From Mucilaginibacter segetis (lineage in GTDB: Bacteria > Bacteroidota > Bacteroidia > Sphingobacteriales > Sphingobacteriaceae): a stretch of 64,000 nt of DNA. Shown piece after piece: positions 9,216-16,097 of the stretch (position 1 is its first letter; each line of letters starts with the position of its first letter). A model generated the notes under the pieces. That model was given only the letters and a program-made list of their open reading frames with translations. It searched no databases and was not told the DNA's origin. The DNA lies in NCBI RefSeq assembly GCF_016522075.1, contig NZ_JAEHFW010000001.1:992001-1056000 (forward strand), in the 5' to 3' direction. A program made the translations under genes and the position numbers.

Positions 9216-10184
9216 CTATGCTGATAAATAAAACAGCTCGTTAGCGAATTTGTAGTTTACGGCGGCTTTCATACGGGCCTTCATGCGTACTACGTTATCA
9301 TTAGTGTAAGGCTTCATGTAAACGGTTGACAGTTCGGAGGCATCGCCAAGCAGATCAACCCCTAAGAACAGGTTTGATGAACGCGCGCCCAATATGGTAT
9401 TAGCCTGCCAGTGATTCATCAGTTGCAGTGGTACACCCAGGTAATCCATTTTTTTAGGATCAGTAAAGGCGTTTAGTACGTTTACCGCTTTGTCTGCCTG
9501 TGCCTGTGCGTAAGCATAGCCTACGTGTAAAGGTATTTGCAGGTTAAAATCTTCCTGACTGCGGTCGGCGGGGTCAAGCTGTGCGTATATGCCTGTTAAA
9601 ACGCCCAATACGTTGCTGGCGTTAATAAAGCTTACGGTAGCAGCAGATGCTGTGCCGCTGAAGGTTGCCGGCTTGCGGGTGTTTATTTCGTTATAGTTGC
9701 GTACCAGTTTAAGGGTGGTTGAGCCGGTAACCTGCACAAAGTACGATTGCCCTTGTATTGCAATACCCGAACCGCCGTTGGTGGTATCTTTACTGGTACC
9801 GGTTACCGCGGTAATAGTTACTACGTCACCATCGCGCAGGGCGGAGGTATCTGCTACGGTTACTACACCTAACGCGCTGATGGCCGATGCAGCCATTGAT
9901 GTTGCCGGTTTGCCCAGGTCAACCTTGTACACGCCTGATGCTGCCGCTATGGTAGGCAACAAGCCTGCGAAATCGGCTGTGAAAGCGGCTTCTTTGGTAG
10001 CGCCTTTGCCCAGCCAGTACAAACGCTCGTTAGCTATTTGTATTTTGGTAAGGTAACGCTGTACCATAAAGTCCGACAGATCAACCACGCCTTCGTAATC
10101 CTGAAAAGCACCGGGTTTAAGCTGCTGGCTCTCCCATGATTGCACCAGTTTGTCCCATTGTTCCGCTGCCGTTACGGAACTCAA
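9216..10184 (-). CDS. Major-capsid-like protein, original start lost by deletion
   Basis: A 322-residue frame. The C-terminal part (VYMKPYTNDNVVRMKARMKA then AVNYKFANELFYL) matches the usual end of Bacteroidota phage capsid proteins. The middle (about 100-195) looks like an inserted beta-sandwich domain (ALRDGDVVTITAVTG through FSGTASAATVSF). The frame's only start is a TTG at 10184 that lies inside sequence derived from the large-terminase gene, so the true N-terminus is missing. The first homologous residues are probably near TAAEQWDKLVQSW. The product, if made, is unlikely to assemble. The frame itself is otherwise open and normal in codon use, so the damage is probably recent. Confidence 0.6.
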   Translation of the reverse strand: MSSVTAAEQWDKLVQSWESQQLKPGAFQDYEGVVDLSDFMVQRYLTKIQIANERLYWLGKGATKEAAFTADFAGLLPTIAAASGVYKVDLGKPATSMAASAISALGVVTVADTSALRDGDVVTITAVTGTSKDTTNGGSGIAIQGQSYFVQVTGSTTLKLVRNYNEINTRKPATFSGTASAATVSFINASNVLGVLTGIYAQLDPADRSQEDFNLQIPLHVGYAYAQAQADKAVNVLNAFTDPKKMDYLGVPLQLMNHWQANTILGARSSNLFLGVDLLGDASELSTVYMKPYTNDNVVRMKARMKAAVNYKFANELFYLSA

Positions 10185-10452
10185 AAATACGGTCGGTACG
10201 GTTATAGCTTTTAAGCATATGCTTTATGGCGGGGGAACTATCACATATGGCCAGCGCATCGCGCAGGGCTCCCGATTTAAGATTGGGGATATCCTGTCCT
10301 ACAACCGTTATAATAACGGCAGGCTCGTTACAGGCCAGGCAAAACAATACCTGCTCAATAGCGTAGGTTTTACCCGAGCTGGTACCACCCTGGTTTATAA
10401 CCACGTGTGCATCGGTTTTAAAATTATGGTGAAAAAGGAGCGAGGTTCGCAT
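10117..10452 (-). pseudogene. Terminase large subunit, N-terminal stump
   Basis: The 111-residue frame keeps the ATPase start of a phage large terminase: the Walker A motif GGTSSGKT (about residues 22-29) after VVINQ, then VVGQDIPNLKSGALRDAL and a segment ending IFEFRNGS, which normally leads toward Walker B. After that point (near 10170) the sequence turns into the out-of-frame capsid gene and stops. The whole nuclease half and most of the ATPase (more than 300 residues) are gone. This defines a deletion joining terminase to capsid and makes packaging impossible without help. Confidence 0.85.
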
Positions 10453-10649
10453 TTATTTAAGTGCTTTATAATGAGGTATAAATAAACTGTAATAAACTTG
10501 TTACTAAAAAAGTTAATTGATTTTAACATATCAAAAGAGATTTTTTTTAAAATCTGATTAAAAAACTATATTTTTAGGTAACAAATTTATAATTAACTTT
10601 ATTGATGAATTTTACTATAACATTAATTAAGAATTAAACCTATAATGAT

Positions 10650-11090
10650 ATGAAAAACAATTACATTTTAATGGTGATGGCCTTTTTAGTCGTCGGCTTT
10701 TCATCCTGTAAAAAGGATGATCCCTATGCTACGGGCCCAATTGTGGGCAAATGGTACATAAAACAACAAATTGTTACCCGGCAGCGTAATGGTACACAAT
10801 ATGATAATTACACTTTAACCGCTACTGATCTTAACAACGCCTATTACCAGTTTAATGAGGATAAATCCGGCTTGGTTGTATCAGGTAACAGCAGTGTTAA
10901 TATTAACTGGAATATTTTGCGCAATCAGCTTACTGTTACATCACGTATCAGTTCAACATCATCGAGTTACACAGCTTACACTATAAAAACGCTAACCTCT
11001 TCAGAACTGGTAGTGGAATTACGTATTGATGAGCGCCGTGACGATGGTAACCTATATACAGATTTTTACGAAGAACATTATACACACTAA
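10650..11090 (+). CDS. Lipocalin-like lipoprotein, prophage-borne cargo gene
   Basis: A 146-residue lipoprotein: signal peptide with lipobox ending FSSC (Cys20), then KKDDP as in many Bacteroidota outer-membrane lipoproteins, then a beta-rich domain with IVGKWYIKQQ near its start and FNEDKSGLVV, the pattern of lipocalin-like domains that may bind small hydrophobic ligands. It lies between the two terminase genes but on the opposite strand, preceded by about 150 bases of very AT-rich DNA with a TATATTTTT stretch near 10567 that could act as its promoter, and followed by a perfect palindromic terminator. This is the classic layout of a phage moron expressed from the silent prophage. Confidence 0.75.
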   Translation: MKNNYILMVMAFLVVGFSSCKKDDPYATGPIVGKWYIKQQIVTRQRNGTQYDNYTLTATDLNNAYYQFNEDKSGLVVSGNSSVNINWNILRNQLTVTSRISSTSSSYTAYTIKTLTSSELVVELRIDERRDDGNLYTDFYEEHYTH

Positions 11091-11097
11091 CTATAAC

Positions 11098-11127
11098 ACC
11101 GGAGCGGCAGTGCACTGCCGCTCCGGT
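11098..11127. terminator. Perfect 30-base palindrome between convergent genes
   Basis: Both arms (15 bases each, ACCGGAGCGGCAGTG and its exact complement) pair with no mismatch. It fills the gap between the lipoprotein stop (11090) and the small-terminase stop (11127). It lacks a long T-run, so it is either a bidirectional terminator or a transcript-stabilising hairpin insulating the cargo gene. Confidence 0.7.
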
Positions 11128-11585
11128 TACATTTCCACTTCACCTTCGCTGGCGGCCAGTGAAGGGCCCAGGTTAATGATCTCTACAGGCAAACTTTTGG
11201 GCACTTCTTCCGCAGGTGTGTTATTATCGGCGCGGTCGGTCCACCCCATACTTTTCAGCGCGAATATGGCCCCTGTTGCCGACTGGTAATGCAGTTTTTT
11301 TTCGTACTCAGCTTCAATGCGCAGGCGGGCACGTTTTACAACAGTTGCAAATTCACCGTTGCGCTCATAGGTTTCAAATTCCTGCCTGCTGTTAAACCCA
11401 AGCCAAAGAGCCAGGTTGCTCAGCAGGGCAGGCTCGGGTTCGCGGTCCCATACCTTTACAGGGGTTGGCGCATCATTACCTGCTTTTAACCCGGCAGGCT
11501 GCTCCAGGTGATATTCGCCTTTCAGGTAAGTAAAATATTCGTTTACACGGGCGGTGTATTCTTCCGCGTTGGTTAAAGACTGCAT
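11127..11585 (-). CDS. Terminase small subunit (gp3-like DNA-packaging protein)
   Basis: A 152-residue protein matching the small-terminase pattern of Bacteroidota phages (P22 gp3-like family): N-terminal helix TNAEEYTARVNEYFTYLKGE, then LSNLALWLGFNSRQEFETYE, a helix-turn-helix-like segment, then FATVVKRARLRIEAEYEKKL and GAIFALKSMGWTDR. This protein recognises the phage packaging site and recruits the large subunit. The gene is intact although its partner is destroyed. Start at ATG 11585. It begins the leftward late transcript, but the lipoprotein gene and its palindrome now separate it from the rest. Confidence 0.8.
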   Translation of the reverse strand: MQSLTNAEEYTARVNEYFTYLKGEYHLEQPAGLKAGNDAPTPVKVWDREPEPALLSNLALWLGFNSRQEFETYERNGEFATVVKRARLRIEAEYEKKLHYQSATGAIFALKSMGWTDRADNNTPAEEVPKSLPVEIINLGPSLAASEGEVEM

Positions 11586-11696
11586 GACGAGTGATTATGA
11601 TTAAAATGCCGATTGGCATAAAACATATTCAAAAGTACGTAATTAATTTTATAAATGCTAATATTTTTAGATATTTATTTACCAAAAAACAAAATG

Positions 11697-11735
11697 GAAA
11701 ATATTTTCTTTTTAAATAGAAAATAATTACATTTG
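11697..11735 (+). promoter_or_regulatory. Promoter and likely auto-operator of the toxin-antitoxin operon
   Basis: A perfect 12-base palindrome GAAAATATTTTC (11697-11708) is followed by TACATTTG (11728-11735), an exact match to the Bacteroidota -7 element TAnnTTTG. The -7 element ends only 3 bases before the antitoxin ATG at 11739, so transcripts would be leaderless or nearly so. The palindrome is well placed for repression by the antitoxin complex. Confidence 0.5.
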
Positions 11736-11738
11736 TAT

Positions 11739-12239
11739 ATGAGCAATGCAGTAAATAAAAATAACACCAAAAGCGGCACAGGTAAACAAGCCGCTGCCCG
11801 CGCTTATGATACCACCCCGCAGGTAAGCACAGTGCATGAGCTGATGGTGCCTTACGGCGGTTATTTTAAATCGCCTATTGCCAAGCTTGGCGCCATAAAG
11901 CAGGGGCTGCAACCCGGCTCCTTAACTGATCTGTTACAGGTTACCGGCGTTACCCAGGCTGATATTGCCCGCTGGCTTGATATTACCGAGCCCACCCTGC
12001 GCAAGCATATACAAAGTACTAAAGGGTTAAACCCCGGCCTTAGTGAGCACATTATACAGCTTTTTGAGCTTTTTGATAAGGGCCTTGATACTTTTGGCTC
12101 CCTTGAGGAGTTTAAAAGCTGGCTGCGCCATTACAACCCCGGTATTGATGCCATTCCTTTTGATATGCTTGATACCATTACGGGCATAGGTATTATAATG
12201 AGTGAGCTTATTCGTATTGATTACGGCGTTACCGCCTAA
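11739..12239 (+). CDS. Antitoxin of the Xre/MbcA/ParS family (DUF2384)
   Basis: A 166-residue antitoxin. I take ATG 11739 and not the TTG two codons upstream. The centre is a Xre-like helix-turn-helix (about 70-100: VTGVTQADIARWLDITEPTL) and the C-terminal part is the MbcA/ParS toxin-binding domain, with FELFDKGLDTFGSLEEFKSW and a final MSELIRIDYG. Antitoxins of this family neutralise RES toxins by covering their active site and usually repress their own promoter. The gene is 14 bases upstream of the RES toxin gene, forming the standard antitoxin-first operon. Confidence 0.9.
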   Translation: MSNAVNKNNTKSGTGKQAAARAYDTTPQVSTVHELMVPYGGYFKSPIAKLGAIKQGLQPGSLTDLLQVTGVTQADIARWLDITEPTLRKHIQSTKGLNPGLSEHIIQLFELFDKGLDTFGSLEEFKSWLRHYNPGIDAIPFDMLDTITGIGIIMSELIRIDYGVTA

Positions 12240-12253
12240 AGCACCGCCCTGTT

Positions 12254-12721
12254 TTGTACACTTACCGCATAGCGCAAACCAAATACGCTGCCGATCGTAA
12301 TGCCTCCGGTATTGACGGGCGATGGAACTCGCGGGGGCGTTACGTTATTTATACAGGCGGCTCGCTTGCGCTGTCATGTCTCGAGAAATTAGTGCACACG
12401 GCAGGTACCTCCCTGTATGCAGGCGATTTTTCTGTCACCATATTTAACCTGCCTGCCGGACTTGCTGTAAAAGAGATAACGCAGGCCGATCTGCTGAAAC
12501 ATAACAGCCAATGGCAAAAGGTAATTAATTATCCGATAACACAGGCCCTGGGCGATGCCTGGTTGCAGGGCATGCAAACAGCAGTTTTAAAGGTACCATC
12601 GGCTATAATTGAGCTGGAACATAACTACCTGTTTAACCCCGCCCACCCCGATTTTGATCGCATAAAAATAGCCGCCATCAATAAATTTACTTTTGATGAA
12701 CGTTTGCGTACGAAGAACTAA
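12254..12721 (+). CDS. RES-domain toxin, NAD-degrading
   Basis: A 155-residue RES protein. RES toxins degrade cellular NAD+ and halt growth until neutralised. Conserved family residues are visible: Arg23 and Arg27 in GRWNSRG, Tyr33 in VIYTGG, Glu44 in SCLEKLVH, Ser116 in KVPSAIIE, and Asn in LFNPAHPDF near the C-terminus. Length is typical. The only in-frame start that keeps the N-terminal strand (YTYRIAQ) is TTG at 12254, unusual for this lineage and perhaps a way to keep the toxin low relative to the antitoxin. The pair lies next to the prophage remnant, which it may have helped retain. Confidence 0.9.
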   Translation: MYTYRIAQTKYAADRNASGIDGRWNSRGRYVIYTGGSLALSCLEKLVHTAGTSLYAGDFSVTIFNLPAGLAVKEITQADLLKHNSQWQKVINYPITQALGDAWLQGMQTAVLKVPSAIIELEHNYLFNPAHPDFDRIKIAAINKFTFDERLRTKN

Positions 12722-12723
12722 TT

Positions 12724-12930
12724 GAAAGCGAGATATTAAGCGTTTGAGATTTCTCATTACTCTGCCCATTCCTAAGGAGCACTACTAAATAGCGAAGATT
12801 GTACAAAGCTTAAGATTTCTCACTACCGTTCGAAATGACATGATTTTTTGTCATCCTAAACTTGTTTCAGGATCTCACACGGCATGTTCATCACCCTGCA
12901 CATGAGGTGCTGAAATAAATTCAGCATGAC
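12724..12930 (+). repeat. Solo right arm of the composite repeat element
   Basis: Holds, in order, a degraded alpha module, the conserved segment CTCTGCCCATTCCTAAGGAG and following bases to the AAGCTT stretch, a full alpha hairpin (TTTCTCACTACCGTTCGAAA), a beta hairpin (one substitution, CCTAAACTTG) and a gamma hairpin ending CAGCATGAC. It lacks the core of about 400 bp found in the seven larger copies, showing that this arm can occur alone. It fills the gap between the RES toxin and the acetyltransferase. Confidence 0.85.
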
Positions 12931-13022
12931 ATTGGGGGTATTTTGTAAACATAATCCGCCTGTCATATTGCGGTGTTCAATTACCCCTCATTTTTTATTA
13001 AAATTTTTACTTTTGCCGCACT

Positions 13023-13538
13023 ATGGCAATAAGCAATGCTACTTTAACCGATGTACCTGCACTGGCCGCGCTGGTGAACTCCGCTTACCGGGGCGAAAAT
13101 TCCCGTCGCGGGTGGACAACCGAGGCTAACATGATAGACGGCCAGCGCATTGACGAGGCTACCCTTATTGACTACCTTACCGACGATCACACCTATATTT
13201 TAAAGTATACCGATACTGATGGTTACTTAACCGGTTGTGTTTACCTGCAAAAACAGGGCGATAAATTGTACCTGGGGATGCTGAGCGTATCGCCATTATT
13301 ACAGGCAAAAGGTATTGGCAGGCAATTGCTGCAGGCTGGCGAACAACATGCCAAAAAGCTTAACTGTACATCGGTTTTTATGACCGTTATTGATTCCCGG
13401 CTGGAACTTATTAGTTGGTATGAGCGGCGCGGCTATCAGAAAACCGGGGAGATCATCCCCCTTATTATCCCTGAAAAATATGGAGTGCTTAAGCAGCCAC
13501 TTAATATGCTGGTATTGCAAAAAAACGTTGCCGATTAA
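13023..13538 (+). CDS. GNAT-family N-acetyltransferase
   Basis: A 171-residue acetyltransferase with the complete GNAT core: beta strands 2-3 around GYLTGCVYLQKQGDKLYLG, strand 4 LGMLSVSP followed by the acetyl-CoA pyrophosphate loop QAKGIGRQLL (about 96-105), and the C-terminal SWYERRGYQKTGE motif. The start ATG at 13023 gives a normal N-terminus (MAISNATLTDVPALAALVN). The acceptor cannot be predicted. Similar stand-alone proteins acetylate small amines or protein N-termini. A solo repeat arm lies upstream and the DUF1493 gene starts 73 bases downstream on the same strand. Confidence 0.9.
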   Translation: MAISNATLTDVPALAALVNSAYRGENSRRGWTTEANMIDGQRIDEATLIDYLTDDHTYILKYTDTDGYLTGCVYLQKQGDKLYLGMLSVSPLLQAKGIGRQLLQAGEQHAKKLNCTSVFMTVIDSRLELISWYERRGYQKTGEIIPLIIPEKYGVLKQPLNMLVLQKNVAD

Positions 13539-13611
13539 CACTTTTTAACACTTCGGCAAGCAACCTTCCGGTAAAAAAGCACGTCACATAGCTACACACT
13601 ACGGTTGTACT

Positions 13612-13971
13612 ATGGAGCAGATAAACCCTCAATTAAAAAAATTTATTGTTGATTATTGCGATCGTTACAAAGTAACCCGGGTTGATCCCGACACCATTAC
13701 ACCACATACCAGTATTGATCTGGATCTGGATATATTTGATATCGAGATCGATCTCTTCCTGGCTGAATTTGCGCAGCATTTTAACATTGATGATTCTAAA
13801 TTCAGCTGGTATAAATACGGCTATCCTACAGGCTCGGCAAGGGTGCGTATGTTAAAGCTGCTGTTCAACTACCAGCGGCCCTGGGTAAAGCGTGTAGCGG
13901 TGCGTTGCTATAAACCAAAGTTTCGCGTAAGTCATTTGCAGGATGCTTTAAATACCGGGAAGTTGATATAG
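13612..13971 (+). CDS. DUF1493 family protein (acyl-carrier-like fold)
   Basis: A 119-residue protein matching DUF1493: helical N-terminus (NPQLKKFIVDYCDRYKV), the acidic TSIDLDLDIFDIEIDLFLAEF segment that corresponds to the acyl-carrier-protein region around the phosphopantetheine site, and an aromatic C-terminal part. The usual DSL serine is not present (DLDIFD at this position), so it is probably not a carrier. Family members are uncharacterised small proteins, often found in islands. It is followed 13 bases later by the first full repeat element. Confidence 0.7.
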   Translation: MEQINPQLKKFIVDYCDRYKVTRVDPDTITPHTSIDLDLDIFDIEIDLFLAEFAQHFNIDDSKFSWYKYGYPTGSARVRMLKLLFNYQRPWVKRVAVRCYKPKFRVSHLQDALNTGKLI

Positions 13972-13984
13972 CGGAAGGTCTTTT

Positions 13985-14783
13985 ACAAGCGAGATAGCCA
14001 GCGTTCAGGATTTCTCACTATCGTTCGAAATGACATAAACTTTGTGTCATCCTGAACTTGTTTCAGGAACCCACGGGGTATGTTTATTTCCTGCACGTGA
14101 GGTGCTGAAATAAATTCAGCATGACTGGTTGGATATGTTAATACAGTTCGACTACTGCTCCTGGCCGCAGAGGCTCATTACTTTTGAGGTACCAAAAGTA
14201 ACAAAAGTACTTTTCAGCAGAAAGGCTTCTTTGCCGCACAGGGCCTTTACACGGCAGGGCATACGGCACCACGGGCTGCAAAATCTTGCTCCACTACGTT
14301 CGCGCTGTGGCCATACGCTCCGGCAAGTATTGCTATGCCCTGCCTGCCCGCATAGTCATCATGTGCCGTCTGCCCTCCGTCCGAAGCTGTTCTGCTGAAG
14401 GGGAAAAGAAAAAAAGTTAAGTACTACTTACCAGGCCCGAATAAAAGCGCAGGGAAAGTCAGAGCGGGCGGGACAGGGAGTATGGCCCTCGCGGGTGGAA
14501 GCATTCGCTCTGACTAGCCTTTTCTTTTGGTTCGTTTTCTTTGTGGCAATGACAAAGAAAATTAACATCCACAGGCGTAATATCAAAACTCTATCCATTC
14601 CTAAGGAGCACTACTAAATAGCGAAGATGTACAAAGCTTAAGATTTCTCACTATCGTTCGAAATGACAGATACTACCACCTGTAATTCTGAACTTGTTTT
14701 CCCCTCCCTGTCATCCTGAACTTGTTTCAGGATCTCACAAGTAAAGCCCTGCATATGAGGTGCTGAAATAAATTCAGTATGAC
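13985..14783 (+). repeat. Composite repeat element, copy 1 (type-1 tail)
   Basis: Order of parts: alpha (13985-14034), beta, gamma, linker, left hairpin 14178-14201 (TTACTTTTG / CAAAAGTAA), core, type-1 tail with the inverted pair GTCAGAGCG / CGCTCTGAC, right hairpin 14535-14561 (TTTTCTTTGT / ACAAAGAAAA), CATCCACAGGC, CTCTATCCATTCCTAAGGAG arm, alpha, beta, gamma. An 89-residue frame across 14129-14398 is not conserved as protein in the other copies, so I treat the element as non-coding. It fills the gap between the DUF1493 and small membrane protein genes. Confidence 0.9.
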
Positions 14784-14946
14784 ATAAAGGGTAGGTAACC
14801 ATTGTGATTTACTGATTTTTACCCGGAATATTGTCGCAAAAAAGAATATAATACGCTGTTTTAAAAAAAAGTAATTAAAAAGTTAAACTATGGTTAACTT
14901 TTTTCTATATATTTCGTAATAATTACCAAACCTAAAAATTAAACTG

Positions 14947-15147
14947 ATGACCCGAACCTGCAAAGCTCTTATACTTGGCGCGTGTATTGTGCTGGGCGTA
15001 ACATTAATCTCTTTTTCAACCCGGCTAAGCTTTTATTATTCATGGCTAAATATTGTGATTTTCACTATAGGCGCATGTTTATTACTAACTTCTTTGATGT
15101 ATGCAATAATTAAACTTGCACGCCGCCGGTACATCAGGTATTTGTAA
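14947..15147 (+). CDS. Small two-span membrane protein
   Basis: A 66-residue protein with two hydrophobic helices (about 8-26 and 31-55) and a very basic C-terminus (KLARRRYIRYL), predicting both ends in the cytoplasm. I do not recognise a family. An AT-rich upstream region holds TATATTTCG near 14910, one base off the TAnnTTTG -7 element, so it probably has its own promoter. The next 240 bases (15148-15391) are AT-rich and non-coding. Confidence 0.55.
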   Translation: MTRTCKALILGACIVLGVTLISFSTRLSFYYSWLNIVIFTIGACLLLTSLMYAIIKLARRRYIRYL

Positions 15148-15391
15148 TTGAACCTGTCTGCTGTTAAACATAAGGCAGTTAAAGTTTATTAACTTTAACA
15201 ATAATTTAACCATTTGTTAATTTATATAATAGCGTATTAACCTATTTAAATTTTTTTTATAAATATCACAAACCTTTTATAGCAGCTTGCGTATATATTA
15301 ATAGTTAAAAAATGTTAAAAAAGTGCGGTAGATTTTGTGACGGGGAACATCAGCATAATTTTTTTTATATTTTTACAGCAATTATTCACCT

Positions 15392-15976
15392 ATGCAAGTA
15401 AGAAGGTTTACCAATTTCTGTATTACCCTTATGTTGCTCCTGGCAGTTATGGCATCTTCATGCCAAAAAGACCAGGCGGTTAACACCGTCGACGAAAATA
15501 AAGCCGTTTTTACTGCTGATAGCGCACTTGCCTTAACCTCGCCCGAAAATTCCTTAGCCGTTAGCGGCACACTTACCCTGCAATTACACGATTCTACCTA
15601 CACCTTTAACGCTGCAGAAGATTCCGTAGCCTTTGTAACCATGCGCGCCGGTAGCAGCGATTATTTTGGCATTACCGCTATTAACAAGGCACATACCATT
15701 AGTTTCGGACTAAGCTCAAAGGGCAACGCCAATGTAGATACCACCCGCAGTGTTGAGGGCAGTCAGTTGCTGTTGCGGCCCGATGAGATGCACATAAAGC
15801 AGTACACCCTAACACGTTACACCAAACCCGGTGATGCCGGCACCATTAACCTGAGCCGCTTCAGGCAGGATAGTGTACTGGCCAGCGGTACCTTTTTTAC
15901 CTTTTTATCAACTGATGACAAGGCAAGCTCACCTTTTTACCGCGTACAGGGTACTTTCAATCTTAAATTAAAATAA
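15392..15976 (+). CDS. Lipoprotein of unknown function
   Basis: A 194-residue lipoprotein with a signal peptide and lipobox MASSC (Cys24), followed by QKDQ. Acidic residues after the lipidated Cys in Bacteroidota can mark surface export, but QKDQ is only weakly so. The mature part is beta-rich (SGTLTLQLHDSTYTFNAAED, ending YRVQGTFNLKLK), resembling small beta-sandwich lipoproteins. No family recognised. The upstream region has TATATTTTTAC just before the start. The kinase gene follows after 121 bases and has its own promoter. Confidence 0.75.
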   Translation: MQVRRFTNFCITLMLLLAVMASSCQKDQAVNTVDENKAVFTADSALALTSPENSLAVSGTLTLQLHDSTYTFNAAEDSVAFVTMRAGSSDYFGITAINKAHTISFGLSSKGNANVDTTRSVEGSQLLLRPDEMHIKQYTLTRYTKPGDAGTINLSRFRQDSVLASGTFFTFLSTDDKASSPFYRVQGTFNLKLK

Positions 15977-15991
15977 TCTTTTAAAAATATA

Positions 15992-16024
15992 TTGCCCCGG
16001 CTGCAGCTTATACCCTTATATTTG
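15992..16024 (+). promoter_or_regulatory. Promoter of the PAS histidine kinase gene
   Basis: TTG at 15992-15994 and an exact TATATTTG (TAnnTTTG) at 16017-16024, spaced as in Bacteroidota housekeeping promoters (-33/-7). The predicted start of transcription is near 16030, leaving about 70 bases of leader before the ATG at 16098. Confidence 0.55.
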
Positions 16025-16097
16025 TATAGCCAGTTATTGCCCGTCTGTTTGCGGTGTATAAATAGTTTAAGGAAGAAAAACATCAACTGTAGTTAGT

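Larger units (their letters stand above)
1..11585 (-). mobile_element. Cryptic prophage, late (packaging, structure, lysis) module
   Basis: A run of minus-strand phage genes in packaging-head-fibre-lysis order: small terminase, terminase large stump, capsid-like, unknown structural protein, portal-like, connector, two fibre proteins, secreted protein, holin, lysozyme, membrane coiled-coil protein. It is not a working prophage. The large terminase is cut to about 100 residues and fused out of frame to the capsid gene, a small gene before the portal is frameshifted, and no tape-measure, sheath, tail-tube chaperone or baseplate gene is seen between the connector and the fibres. The left end lies outside the window. 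The right end is probably near 11.6 kb, where the strand changes. No integrase or att site was recognised. Confidence 0.85.

Noticed and set aside
1..11585. Functional tailocin or phage-like secretion particle
   Set aside because: No sheath, tube, baseplate, spike or tape-measure gene is visible. Only head, fibre and lysis genes remain, and terminase and capsid are broken.
12722..13022. attR site of the prophage
   Set aside because: No tRNA end or matching direct repeat at the other side is available inside the window, and the sequence is explained by the repeat arm.
14129..14398. 89-residue frame in repeat copy 1, with a similar 89-residue frame in copy 5 (29971-30240)
   Set aside because: The frames share length but differ mostly by amino-acid-changing substitutions, and indels break the frame in copies 2, 3, 4, 6 and 7. 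The sequence is better explained by conserved inverted repeats than by protein.
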